Shown here: positions 51,323 through 60,344 of the stretch, piece by piece | Layout of the letters: each line of letters starts with the position of its first letter | Position numbering within the stretch: the first letter of the stretch is position 1 | Assembly (NCBI GenBank): GCA_026004095.1 | Contig: BPIL01000015.1 | Coordinates: 17,216 to 81,215 of the forward strand | Reading direction: 5' to 3' | DNA from: Meiothermus sp. | Lineage (GTDB): Bacteria; Deinococcota; Deinococci; Deinococcales; Thermaceae | DNA length: 64,000 nt | Notes under the pieces: generated by a model | What the model was told of the DNA's origin: nothing | The model's database searches: none | Seen by the model: only the letters and a program-made list of their open reading frames with translations | Program-made: the position numbers and the translations under genes

Positions 51323-52330
51323 CTAGAGAGCCCGGGCCACGGCCTCGGCGAACTGGAGGGTGGTGGCGTTGCCCCCCAGGTCGGGGGTGCGGGGGCCTTC
51401 CTGGAGCACCTTATCCACAGCGGCTTCCACCCGACGGGCGGTTTCGTGCTCGCCCAGATGATCCAGCATCATCACGCCTGAGAGGATGGTGGCTGCTGGG
51501 TTGGCAATGCCCTTCCCGGCGATATCCGGTGCGCTGCCATGCACCGGCTCAAACACAGCGTGCTTGATGCCAATATTGCCGCTGGCCGCGATGCCCAGGC
51601 CGCCCACCAGCCCGGCGGTGAGATCGGAGATGATGTCACCGAACAGGTTGGTGGTTACGATCACGTCGAAGCGTTCGGGGTTGCGCACGAGCTGCATGGC
51701 GCAGTTATCGATGATGATGTCCTGGGTTTTGACCTCGGGGAAACGAGCTGCCTCGGCCAGCACGGTATTCATAAACAGACCCTGGGTCATGGGCAGCACG
51801 TTGGCTTTGTGCGCCACATGGAGCTGCTTGCGGGGGCGGCTGGCGGCCAGCCGGGCGGCGTACTCGCCGATGCGTGCGCTGGCTTTGCGGGTAATGACCG
51901 TATCGGCGATGGCGATCTCGCCCTCGAGGTAGGTGCGTTCCTGCTCTACATAAAGTCCTTCGGTGTTCTCGCGCACCACGATCAGGTCGACCCCTGGCCT
52001 CGAGCCCGGTACGGGGTGGTGTTTGGCTGGGCGCACGTTGGCAAACAGATCCAGCTTGCGACGCATGTAGCGGATGGCCCCGAAGAAGCCCGGTACTTTT
52101 TTGGTGGGGCTGGTGGCCGCGCCGAAGAGGGTGGCGTCGGTATGGGTAACGGCCTCGAGGGTGGCCTCGGGCACCGAGGTGCCTATTCGTTCGAAGGTCT
52201 CCCAGCCGGCCTGGGCCTCGACGAACTCAAACTTGAGTCCGGTGGCCTCCAGTACCAGCCTGGCGGCGGGAATCACCTCGTGGCCGATGCCGTCGCCCTC
52301 AATCAAGCAGATTTTGTAGGTTTTGCTCAC
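51323..52330 (-). CDS. hicd: Homoisocitrate dehydrogenase
   Basis: 335 residues, strongly like the Thermus enzyme as I recall it: [49 protein letters not shown] (the substrate loop typical of homoisocitrate rather than isopropylmalate dehydrogenase), [19 protein letters not shown] and [19 protein letters not shown]. It performs oxidative decarboxylation of homoisocitrate to 2-oxoadipate in the AAA lysine pathway, the same pathway as the genes at 62602-64000. GTG start with GGGGTGAT upstream and a TAAAAT -10 before that. Confidence 0.95.
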   Translation of the reverse strand: MSKTYKICLIEGDGIGHEVIPAARLVLEATGLKFEFVEAQAGWETFERIGTSVPEATLEAVTHTDATLFGAATSPTKKVPGFFGAIRYMRRKLDLFANVRPAKHHPVPGSRPGVDLIVVRENTEGLYVEQERTYLEGEIAIADTVITRKASARIGEYAARLAASRPRKQLHVAHKANVLPMTQGLFMNTVLAEAARFPEVKTQDIIIDNCAMQLVRNPERFDVIVTTNLFGDIISDLTAGLVGGLGIAASGNIGIKHAVFEPVHGSAPDIAGKGIANPAATILSGVMMLDHLGEHETARRVEAAVDKVLQEGPRTPDLGGNATTLQFAEAVARAL

Positions 52331-52426
52331 AGTATCACCCCGGCTATTTTATAACCTGCCAAAGCCCCTTCCGAACCTGTGTTCTAAAGAACCAGGTGCC
52401 ATTCCCCTGGGAGGCTTGCGGTTGGA

Positions 52427-53890
52427 TTAGGCGCGGTAGGATTGAACTGGGCTGGATGGATGCGCGTCCCCCAGCAGGCTTAGGGGTTCCTGGGCCAGGG
52501 TGCGCAGGGCCTTGCGGCGGCGGCTTTTGAGCTCCTTTAGCTCCAGGCGCTCGAGCTTGAGGCGGTTGAGGGCGTAGTCCAGATAGACCGCCTGGGCCTC
52601 GGGGGCGGCCCCGCCCAGTACCTTGCGCCGGGCTATAAAGCGCTCAGGCTCCAGGGCCTGTAGCAGCTCGGGGTCGCCAAACCCCAGGTGGCTTTGCAGG
52701 TCGTCCAGGCCTAGCTCGGCCACGGTGCGGCCTTTGCTGCTCAGCTCGCGCAGCATGCCCTGCACCTTGGGGTAGGCCTCGGCCAGCGAAAGGCGCTTTC
52801 CGGCGACCAGCACATCCACCAGCTCGGAGGCCAGCACGCTGCGGTCGCGCAGGCCCTGGGCCAGCACCTCGGGCACAAAGCGGCTCTCCTGCAGGGCCAC
52901 CCGCAGAAGGGCCACGGCCCCCTCGGCGGCGTAGAACAGGTTGTAGAGGGGCTCGAGCACCCCCGGCCCGTGGTCGTTGACGTCGCCAAAGGGGGTGCTG
53001 TAGTTGAGGTGGCCCAGGGTGGTGGGGCCGCCCATCAGCTCGGCCAGGAAGCCCCGCACGTGCTCCAGCACCACCGGGTTGACCTTCTGCGGCATGATCG
53101 AGGAGCCCTGGCTGATTTTTTCGGCGACCAGGAACCCCCCCTGCTCGGCCCAGAACAGCAGGTCGGCCACCAGGCGCGAGAGGCTGGTAGCCATACCTGC
53201 CAGGGCATAGGCGATCTCCAGGGCCCAGTCGCCGGCCGCGATGGCGTCGTAGGTGTGCTCGAGGGTGCCCCCAAACCCCAGCCACTGGGCTAAGGCCTTG
53301 CGGTCTACCGGGTAGGGGCTGCCGGCCAGGGTCGAGGCCCCCAGCGGGCACTTGTCGGTGGTCTGGAAGGCCGAGCGCAGCCGCTGGTAGTCGCGTGAGA
53401 GCAGGTTTTCCACCCCGGTCAGGTAGTGCCCCAGGGTGGTGGGCTGGGCTGGGCGGTGGTGGGTATAGGCGGTGAGGAGGGTCTGGCGGTGGTTCTGGCC
53501 CAGGCCCAGCAGTTCCCGCCTCAAGTCCGATAGCGAGGTCAGAACCCGCAGCAGCCGCTCGCAGGCATAGGCGCGGAACACCGTCAGGTCGAGGTCGTTG
53601 CGGGAGAGGCCCCGGCGCAGCGCGCTGGCGACCTCGGAGCCAAAGCGCTCGCGCAGGTAGAAGTCTATGGTGAAAAACACATCCTCGAGCTGACCGCTAA
53701 AGCCCGGGATGGGATCCTTGCGGAGCTGGCTGAGGGCCCAGGCGGCCTCCTTGGCCTCCACAATACCCAGCTTGCCCAGGCCCAGGGCATAGGCCGTGAG
53801 GGCATCGAAAAAGTGATCGCCCAGATGTTCTTTAGCGAAGCGAAAATGTCTTTGTAATACCCAGCGACGGTACAGGTTGTGCCAACGCAT
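52427..53890 (-). CDS. Argininosuccinate-lyase-like protein (aspartase/fumarase superfamily)
   Basis: About 487 residues. The superfamily motifs are present: TAYTHHRPAQPTTLGHYL, TDKCPLGASTLAGSPYPVDR and signature GSSIMPQKVNPVVLEHVRG, and the C-terminal RRKVLGGAAPEAQAV resembles ArgH. The signature is atypical: ArgH usually has QKKNPD, here QKVNPV. The N-terminus also lacks the usual ArgH opening (WGGRF). It may act on a succinyl-amine other than argininosuccinate. Start ATG 53890 is chosen for its AGGGTGA; GTG 53899 is in frame. It lies 97 nt upstream of hicd on the same strand. Confidence 0.82.
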   Translation of the reverse strand: MRWHNLYRRWVLQRHFRFAKEHLGDHFFDALTAYALGLGKLGIVEAKEAAWALSQLRKDPIPGFSGQLEDVFFTIDFYLRERFGSEVASALRRGLSRNDLDLTVFRAYACERLLRVLTSLSDLRRELLGLGQNHRQTLLTAYTHHRPAQPTTLGHYLTGVENLLSRDYQRLRSAFQTTDKCPLGASTLAGSPYPVDRKALAQWLGFGGTLEHTYDAIAAGDWALEIAYALAGMATSLSRLVADLLFWAEQGGFLVAEKISQGSSIMPQKVNPVVLEHVRGFLAELMGGPTTLGHLNYSTPFGDVNDHGPGVLEPLYNLFYAAEGAVALLRVALQESRFVPEVLAQGLRDRSVLASELVDVLVAGKRLSLAEAYPKVQGMLRELSSKGRTVAELGLDDLQSHLGFGDPELLQALEPERFIARRKVLGGAAPEAQAVYLDYALNRLKLERLELKELKSRRRKALRTLAQEPLSLLGDAHPSSPVQSYRA

Positions 53891-53949
53891 GCTGTTCACC
53901 CTGCTTCAAGCCTACACCCGGCCCGGCTTCAGGGGGTGTGCTTCTAAAC

Positions 53950-56184
53950 TCAGGGTATCGCCAAACTCAAAGTTTTGTATGAAATTGAGCCCTCCTGGCC
54001 CAAAATGCTAATGCGCTGGGCTTTAGCGGCATACATCCGCTGGTCGGCGAGTCGGAGGAGGGTTTCTTTGCTGGTGCCATCCTGTGGATAAACCGCAAGA
54101 CCGATGTTAACCCCCAAGGCCATCCCCTCGATCTGGATGGCTTGAATGGCTTTGGCATAGCGCTGGGCCACTTGTATGGCGCGATCGGCCGTGGTGCGGG
54201 ACAGAATAGCGGCAAACTCATCCCCGCCCAGGCGGAACAGGCCATCGCTCTTGCGGCTGGTTTTCCGGAGGGCCCGGGCCACCTGCACCAGGGCTTCGTC
54301 GCCGGAGGCATGCCCCAGTTGGTCGTTGATGGCTTTGAAGCCTTGCAGATCCAACACCAGCAGTGCGAATGCTTGCTGGTACCGCCTCGAGCGGGCCAGC
54401 TCCTCATCGAAAAACTTGTTGAAAGCCCGCCGGTTGGCCAGGCCGGTGAGCGGATCGCTCAAGGCGGCCTCTGCAAGGCTCTGGCGGGTGTGTGCCTGAT
54501 GAAGCAGGGCTGCAACCGGGGTTGCGAAGAAGCGGGCGACCTCCAGGGAATCCGAACCGAACGCCTGAGGGTCGTGAAAGTTGTCCAGATTGAGCAGGGC
54601 CAGCACGCGGCCCTGATAAAGCACCGGGACGGCCAGGTTGGACTGGATGCGCCTGGTATGGGCGACCGCCTGCCCTGCAGAGCTACTGGCGCTGTGTTCC
54701 TGGATGGAGGCCTGTTCGCTGGAGAGGATGCGCGGCTCACCGGCATACCACCCCGCGGGGTGCTGGCCGTACCACTTGAGGTGATCCTGCTCGCTAAAAC
54801 TGAGGCCTTGCAGGCTTTCCAGATCGTATCCAACCACTGCCTGGAAGTGGAAGCGTTCGCCCTGGCGCACCAACAGGCTGCCGGCCTCGGCGCCCGGTAT
54901 CAGCTCAACAGCCGAGGTTAACACCTGCTGGTAGAGGCTCTCGGAGTCTTCCAGTGCGGCTTTGTGTGAGAGCTCGAGCACGCGCTCCAGGCGCTGCCGG
55001 GCGATGGCCCCTTCCAGGGCCAGACCTATTGATCGGCACGCCATAGCCAGCAAATCCTGTGTGCAGGGCAGCCAGGGGTGTGGTTCTGGGTGGGCCAGAC
55101 CCAGCAGTACGCGGGCTCGAGGCCGATTAGAAACGCCAATGGGGTGAACAACCATGCTCTGTATCGAGGTTTTTTGCTCTAGCTGCTCGATGAAGATGGG
55201 CTGTCCAGTGCGGTAAACTGTCCAAAAAAGCCCCTGGCTATCGGAGATGTGGGCCTGCCAGCAGTCGTCGGGGGGCTGCTTTACATCAAGCCGGGCCAGG
55301 ATGCGCATTCGGCTGCCCTGTTGTTGCAGGATAATTCCGTGCTGTACGCCCAGCGCCGAGGTCAGCAGGGCCAGGGCCCGTTCGGCCAGCACCGTCACCG
55401 AATCGGCCGCGACCAGAGCCGTGGAGAGCTGGTGCATCAGATGGGCTTCGGCCTGCTCTGCGATGGAGGTCAGGCGGCTGCTTGCGGCCTGGGCAAGCTG
55501 CTCGAGGTAGTCCTGCGCTGGAGGCCCAAAAGCCTGGCGGCGTTTTAGGCTGACCACGGCGGCCATCCTGTTGCGTTCGTACAGGGGAATTGCCGCACAG
55601 TTGTGGAGGGGCTGTCCGCACCGTCCGTACACCGCTGCGCCCTGGGCATGGGCCTGTATGGCGACCTGCTCGAGGGTCGTGGTCTCCCCTGGGTCGCTGA
55701 TGTAATGCAGCCGCAACTCCCGGTGCTGAAGCCACCATACCCCGACCTGCACGCCCAGTGGTTCGAGCAGCCTGGGTATGGCCGTCAGCAGTTGCTCGCG
55801 GTGGTTGGCGGCCAGCAGCGCCTGCAAGGTGTGGGATAGCCAGGCAAGCTGAGAGGTCTGCTGCTGTTGTTGCAGCGTTTTTCTAACCCCCCCGCCTACC
55901 AGGGCGGCGGCCCCCAGCGCCAGTAAAACCCACGGGCTCGAGGCTACCGGCGGATGGTTGAGCCAGAGGTCAAGCGCGGTAAGGGACAGCGCGGTAAGGA
56001 GGCCGGGTAACAGGCCATAGCCGGCCCCTACAGCACCCGTCAGGAGCATGAACCCGAAGAGCTGGATCGCTCCCAGATCGAGCGCAATTGCTCCCGCGGA
56101 GATCAGCAAGGCTGTGATTAGCAGGCCCCTGTACAGCTTTTTGATGGTGTGGGTATGAGCGAACAGGCAAACGCTGGGTTTCAT
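53950..56184 (-). CDS. Membrane diguanylate cyclase with GAF-like domains and GGDEF
   Basis: About 744 residues. The first 110 hold some four membrane segments (LLITALLISAGAIALDL, FMLLTGAVGAGYGLL and others), then two or more GAF-like sensory regions, and a C-terminal GGDEF domain beginning DPLTGLANRRAFNKFFDEEL. The active loop GGDEF (near residue 653) is intact, and RKSD five residues before it is the RxxD inhibitory site, so it should make c-di-GMP and be product-inhibited. ATG 56184 has GAGGT upstream; 56247 is an in-frame alternative. Confidence 0.92.
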   Translation of the reverse strand: MKPSVCLFAHTHTIKKLYRGLLITALLISAGAIALDLGAIQLFGFMLLTGAVGAGYGLLPGLLTALSLTALDLWLNHPPVASSPWVLLALGAAALVGGGVRKTLQQQQQTSQLAWLSHTLQALLAANHREQLLTAIPRLLEPLGVQVGVWWLQHRELRLHYISDPGETTTLEQVAIQAHAQGAAVYGRCGQPLHNCAAIPLYERNRMAAVVSLKRRQAFGPPAQDYLEQLAQAASSRLTSIAEQAEAHLMHQLSTALVAADSVTVLAERALALLTSALGVQHGIILQQQGSRMRILARLDVKQPPDDCWQAHISDSQGLFWTVYRTGQPIFIEQLEQKTSIQSMVVHPIGVSNRPRARVLLGLAHPEPHPWLPCTQDLLAMACRSIGLALEGAIARQRLERVLELSHKAALEDSESLYQQVLTSAVELIPGAEAGSLLVRQGERFHFQAVVGYDLESLQGLSFSEQDHLKWYGQHPAGWYAGEPRILSSEQASIQEHSASSSAGQAVAHTRRIQSNLAVPVLYQGRVLALLNLDNFHDPQAFGSDSLEVARFFATPVAALLHQAHTRQSLAEAALSDPLTGLANRRAFNKFFDEELARSRRYQQAFALLVLDLQGFKAINDQLGHASGDEALVQVARALRKTSRKSDGLFRLGGDEFAAILSRTTADRAIQVAQRYAKAIQAIQIEGMALGVNIGLAVYPQDGTSKETLLRLADQRMYAAKAQRISILGQEGSISYKTLSLAIP

Positions 56185-56283
56185 AGCAACCTCAAACCGG
56201 GCGGCCTGGAATTCCCCGGGGCAGGGTTTGTACCAGACCGAACGCATCTTTCTTGTGTTGCAGATCGGGGCGATGGGTCATGG

Positions 56284-57816
56284 TTACCCCTGGGGGAAGC
56301 AGGCCGGGTTGCTGGGCTCGACCACCTTGCTCACATCGACCAGGCCATAGCCGATCTGACTGTCCCAGGCCGAGGGGTTTTGCGCCGCGCTTGTGAGGCA
56401 GGCGCGCACCTGGGCCAGCCGGGTGCTGGGGCTGCTGGGGGGTGTCTGGCCCAGCAGTTGCTGCTGCAACAGATACAGACCGATGGCCCCGCTGATGAAA
56501 GGTGCCGAGGCCGAGGTGCCGTAGGCCAGGGCATACGCCCCTGGGTTGGGCCCGTGGGCTACCGGCACCCCGGTGCCCGGGGCCATGAACTCGAGCCCCT
56601 CGCCATAGTTGGAGGCGTAGCCGCTCAGCCAGTGGGCCCGGGCCTGGTTGGCATCGGTGGCCCCTACCGCGATGACAAAAGGCGAGGAGGCGGGGTAACC
56701 CACCGCGGGCAGGTCGGCATTGCCGCTCGAGGCCACCACCACCAGACCTTGCAGGGCCACCTGCTCCAGGACGTGCTCGATGTACGGGTCGCTAAAGCCG
56801 GGGGCAGAGACGGAAAGGGACAGGTTGACAACCTGGGCTGGCGTGGGATTGACAAAGAGCTGACCGGCAATTTGGGTTGCTCCGGCCGCATATTCCAGGG
56901 CCTGGGCAACTTGTAGCGTGCCGGCCTGCTGGTTGGCATCAAACACTTTGATGGGCAGTACGCGCAGCAGGTTATAGCCCACACCGGCCAGGGCCGTTCC
57001 GTTGTTGGTAGTGGCGGCGATGATGCTGGCTACTTGCGTCCCATGGCTGGCACCGGTGCCGGGCTCGGGCTCCACCGTGCCCCGGGTGGGCCGGGGGTTG
57101 CTGAGGTCTTCGCCTACCACATCCAGCCAGCTATCCGGGGGGGTTAGGTTGGGGGCCAGATCGCTCCGCTGGGTGTACACGCCGGTATCGACCACGGCGA
57201 TGACCGGTGCCGGGCAGTTTATGTTGTGCGTTCTTAGTTTTTGCCAGGCTTGTTCGATCTTCATCTGCTGGAACAGGGGGGCCTGCTCCGTCAGGTAGCT
57301 GGGGTTGTTGGGGGGTACGGCCAGGCTGGTGGGCTGGTAGAGGTATTCGGGTTGCACGTACTGTCCCAGGCCCTGCTGGTACAGTTGCTGGGCGGCTTTG
57401 GCTTCCTGCCCCGGCTGGGTGCGGTACAGGCTCCAGCCTCCGCCCAGATCCTGCACCCGCTGGGCCCCCAGGTTTTGCGCGCCGGCGTTGTGGCTTTGCA
57501 GGCTCAGCCTTTTGGGCTGGTACACCAGCAGCCGTCCTGCCGCGTGTGGAAGATCAAAGCGGCCCAGCCCCACCTTACTAAACGCCCTGACGGTGGTTTG
57601 TTGGCTTCGCGCCCCGACATCACTGCAGGGGGGGCTAACCTCAAGGCCCTGGGTGGTTGTGCACGAGGTTAGGGCCAGACCGATCCAGCCCGCAATGGCC
57701 AGGCTAATAAAGCTCTTTACTGTGGGGACTCTCCAGCAAGCAACGGCAGTACTTTTGGGTTCGGCCGGTTGCACCACTGGCTCCCCGTTTCCCTTGGTGC
57801 CCAGATTGGGAATCAC
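56284..57816 (-). CDS. Subtilisin-like serine protease, probable lipoprotein
   Basis: 510 residues from a GTG preceded by GGAGGTGA, the strongest ribosome-binding site in the window. An unusual 34-residue N-tail precedes a hydrophobic segment ending in a lipobox (LTSC, Cys near 52). A propeptide-like region (to about 200) and an S8 domain follow: Asp210 (AVVDTGVY), His258 (GASHGTQVA), Asn366 (SSGNAD) and Ser435 (GTSASAP). All catalytic residues are present, so it should be an active protease tethered to a membrane. It lies between a GGDEF and an HD-GYP gene. Confidence 0.93.
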   Translation of the reverse strand: MIPNLGTKGNGEPVVQPAEPKSTAVACWRVPTVKSFISLAIAGWIGLALTSCTTTQGLEVSPPCSDVGARSQQTTVRAFSKVGLGRFDLPHAAGRLLVYQPKRLSLQSHNAGAQNLGAQRVQDLGGGWSLYRTQPGQEAKAAQQLYQQGLGQYVQPEYLYQPTSLAVPPNNPSYLTEQAPLFQQMKIEQAWQKLRTHNINCPAPVIAVVDTGVYTQRSDLAPNLTPPDSWLDVVGEDLSNPRPTRGTVEPEPGTGASHGTQVASIIAATTNNGTALAGVGYNLLRVLPIKVFDANQQAGTLQVAQALEYAAGATQIAGQLFVNPTPAQVVNLSLSVSAPGFSDPYIEHVLEQVALQGLVVVASSGNADLPAVGYPASSPFVIAVGATDANQARAHWLSGYASNYGEGLEFMAPGTGVPVAHGPNPGAYALAYGTSASAPFISGAIGLYLLQQQLLGQTPPSSPSTRLAQVRACLTSAAQNPSAWDSQIGYGLVDVSKVVEPSNPACFPQG

Positions 57817-57848
57817 GGATCATCACCTCCGAACTTGCTTTTTGGTTT

Positions 57849-57870
57849 GGGATGCTGAGATCAGCATCCC
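57849..57870. repeat. Perfect 10-bp palindrome in the leader of the S8 protease gene
   Basis: GGGATGCTGA, GA, TCAGCATCCC. It is 33 nt before the protease GTG and would form a stable hairpin in its mRNA leader. No T-run follows on the minus strand. Confidence 0.7.
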
Positions 57871-58263
57871 GCAAAACAGCCTTTAACGCCGCCAAGGTCA
57901 GCCCTGAGCCAAATATGGGGTTGGCTCTGGTTGTGATCTTTCCCACAAGCGCTTGCATGGCTGACCACCCAACAGCAGCATAGAGGGGCGGGGGTGTGGG
58001 CTGGGTTCAGAAAGCACACAGAACCGGCTGAAGGCCTCGATCCCTTCCCAAGCGGCAAAACTCCCATGGGAGTTCCCGCTTGCGACCTCCGGGCTACGGG
58101 ATGGGTGATGGACTAAAAATTCAGTGTGGGAGGCTTTTGGCTTTGTGGTGGTCTTCGCTTGTGCAAATAAACCACCAGGCTTTCTGAGACTTAGTACACT
58201 AAAAGTTTAGCTTGTGAAAAGATGCTGGTTGAATGCGCCAACAAGCGCTAAGGTTGTGTTGTT
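57871..58263. other. Long intergenic region without a gene between divergent S8 and HD-GYP genes
   Basis: No convincing gene is seen. It contains a nested hairpin at 58049-58082: CAAGCGG pairs with CCGCTTG, and inside it AACTCCC pairs with GGGAGTT across a two-base turn. Further on, GTGGTGGT and ACCACCA (near 58153-58190) can pair. Both divergent promoters must lie here. I compared the sequence by eye with c-di-GMP and other common riboswitches and found no match I trust. Confidence 0.55.
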
Positions 58264-58281
58264 GTGAGGGGTGGGCTTTCC

Positions 58282-59334
58282 GTGCAACTGGAAGACATGA
58301 CCGTTTTTATTGTGGACGATGAGCCATCCAGCGTGGCGTTATTGCAGAGAACCCTCGAGCGTGTAGGATTTTCCCGCATATACGCGACCACCGACCCAAC
58401 CCGTTTCGAGGAGTTTTTGCACCGGCTTGATCCCGACGTCATCCTCCTGGATATGCACATGCCGCAGCGGAGCAGCCTGGAGATACTCAGATTTTTACAA
58501 GAACACCGGAAGGACAACGGATATTTGCCGGTTCTGGTGCTCACGTCCGACACCACCGCTGAGGCCAAGCACCGGGCCCTCAACCTTGGGGCTGCCGATT
58601 TTTTGCAAAAGCCCTTTGATCTGCTCGAGGTGGTGCTCCGGGTGCGCCACCTGCTGGAGACCCGCTATTTGCACCTGCGGCTAAAGGATGAAAACCTGCG
58701 CCTGGAGGCGGCGGTGCAGGCCCGTACCCAGGAGCTGCAAGAGGCACACCTGGATGTGCTGAGGCGTTTAGCCTATGCGGCGGAGTTTCGCGATGACGAT
58801 ACGGGCTCACACGTACACAGGGTCGCGGAAAATGCCAGCCGGTTGGCCCAACGTTTGGGCCTGGAGGCCGGCTGGGTCGAGGTGATCCGGCGGGCTGCAC
58901 CCTTGCATGACATTGGCAAAATCGCCATACCAGATGCCATTCTCCGCAAAACCTCCCGGCTCACCCCCGAGGAGTACGAACTTATGAAAAGCCATACCGT
59001 GGTGGGTGCAGCGATGCTCGAGGGGGGTAAGTCGGTTTATCTGCAAATGGCCCAGCGAATTGCCCGCTCCCACCACGAACATTTTGATGGAAGCGGCTAC
59101 CCGGACGGCTTGAAGGGCGAGGCCATCCCGTTGGAGGCCCGCATTGTGGCGGTGGTGGATGTGTTTGATGCCCTGGTGAGCCAACGGCCCTTCAAACAGG
59201 CCTGGCCTGTACCGGAGGCCGTGGCGGAAATTAGGCGCCAGGCAGGTCTTCATTTTGACCCCGAAGCGGTTGAGGCGTTCTTGCGGTGTGTTCGTGCTGG
59301 GGATGTTCTGTTGCCAGACGCGCTGGTTGGGTAG
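58282..59334 (+). CDS. Response regulator with HD-GYP c-di-GMP phosphodiesterase domain
   Basis: About 350 residues. A receiver domain (VFIVDDEPSS, phospho-Asp in VILLDMHMP, LTSDTTAEAKHRAL, Lys in FLQKPFDL) is joined by a coiled-coil linker (LKDENLRLEAAVQARTQELQ) to an HD-GYP domain with LHDIGKIAIPD, RSHHEHFDGSGYPDGLKG and VVDVFDALVSQRP. HD and GYP motifs are intact, so hydrolysis of c-di-GMP is expected. Possible starts are GTG 58264, GTG 58282 and ATG 58297; 58282 is a compromise. The cognate kinase is not adjacent. Confidence 0.93.
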   Translation: MQLEDMTVFIVDDEPSSVALLQRTLERVGFSRIYATTDPTRFEEFLHRLDPDVILLDMHMPQRSSLEILRFLQEHRKDNGYLPVLVLTSDTTAEAKHRALNLGAADFLQKPFDLLEVVLRVRHLLETRYLHLRLKDENLRLEAAVQARTQELQEAHLDVLRRLAYAAEFRDDDTGSHVHRVAENASRLAQRLGLEAGWVEVIRRAAPLHDIGKIAIPDAILRKTSRLTPEEYELMKSHTVVGAAMLEGGKSVYLQMAQRIARSHHEHFDGSGYPDGLKGEAIPLEARIVAVVDVFDALVSQRPFKQAWPVPEAVAEIRRQAGLHFDPEAVEAFLRCVRAGDVLLPDALVG

Positions 59335-59402
59335 GCTCTCGGTTTTGGGCAGCTCTGCGTAAAAATGCGTAGCAAACACACGAGGATGAGAAGCTGTTTT
59401 GA

Positions 59403-59408
59403 TATAGT
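59403..59408 (+). promoter_or_regulatory. -10 element TATAGT of the sugar-type ABC operon
   Basis: TATAGT lies 41 nt before the first permease ATG, so the mRNA has a short leader. No clear -35. Confidence 0.45.
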
Positions 59409-59449
59409 ACCCTGGTGCTGTTTGGCTACGGCTAGACAGGGGATGACCC

Positions 59450-60283
59450 ATGGGCCGCAATAACGCTTTCTGGTTTGCTCTTCCAGCGGTCGCTTCGCTG
59501 GGACTGTTTTTGCTATACCCATTTTTGGACGTGCTGCGTTTTTCGACCTGGGACTGGTCGGGGTTGTCGGAGCCGCGGGTGGTTGGCCTTGAGAACTACC
59601 GCGACATACTGCGCGACCCGGATTTTTACAACAGCCTGCGCATCACCTTGATTTTCGGTGTGATGACCCTAATACCGTTCGTGGTGCTTTCAATTTTGCT
59701 GGCGCTGGCCCTGGATGGTCAGCCCTACGAACGTCCTATCAAAGCCCTGCTCTTTTTGCCAGGTTTGGTTACCCTGGGCGGGGCTGCGGTGGCCTGGTAC
59801 ACCCTCTTTTCGCCCGAATATGGTGCCCTGGCTTCGCTGATTCCAGTGCCCCGCTGGGATCAAAGCCCCTTCTGGGCTTTAGTCCTGATAATGCTTTTTA
59901 CCATCTGGCGGCACATCGGCTATGGGGTGCTGGTGGTCTCGGCCCGGCTTAAGGCCATCCCCAAGGCCCTGCTCGAGGCTGCCGCTGTGGATGGCGCCAC
60001 CCCCGCCCAGTCTTTCCGTTTTATCACCCTGCCCCTGCTGCGCCCAGCGATTACATTTCTGGTGGTGATTGGCACCGTTTTGACCCTCCAGGGCTACACG
60101 GCGGTGTTTTTGTTGACCCGCGGGGGCCCCTTTGGAGGCACCGAGGTGCTTGGCTACTATCTTTACAAGACGGGTTTCGAAGCGGGCCGCCTCGGCTATG
60201 CCGCGGCCCTCACGGTGATCATTTTGCTGTTGACGCTGGCCTTTGCCCTGGCGCAGGCCCGGCTGCTGCGGGAGGAGAAATGA
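59450..60283 (+). CDS. ABC sugar-type permease, MalF/UgpA-like
   Basis: 277 residues with six membrane helices and the EAA loop LLEAAAVDGATPAQSFRFITLPLLRP that contacts the ATPase. The WSG/LENYRDIL segment near residue 45 is typical of CUT1 importers. It forms a heterodimer with the next permease. Substrates of this class are sugars, oligosaccharides or glycerol phosphates. Confidence 0.93.
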   Translation: MGRNNAFWFALPAVASLGLFLLYPFLDVLRFSTWDWSGLSEPRVVGLENYRDILRDPDFYNSLRITLIFGVMTLIPFVVLSILLALALDGQPYERPIKALLFLPGLVTLGGAAVAWYTLFSPEYGALASLIPVPRWDQSPFWALVLIMLFTIWRHIGYGVLVVSARLKAIPKALLEAAAVDGATPAQSFRFITLPLLRPAITFLVVIGTVLTLQGYTAVFLLTRGGPFGGTEVLGYYLYKTGFEAGRLGYAAALTVIILLLTLAFALAQARLLREEK

Positions 60284-60344
60284 AAGTTGGGCTGGTTTTT
60301 CTAGCACAACCCAGGCTTGGTGCTTTCTGCTTGGAGGTGTGCCC

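Noticed and set aside
57871..58263. c-di-GMP (GEMM-type) riboswitch
   Set aside because: The nested hairpin and a CCGGGCTACGGG segment recall parts of the motif, but the order of conserved blocks does not fit by eye; reported only as an unidentified structured region.
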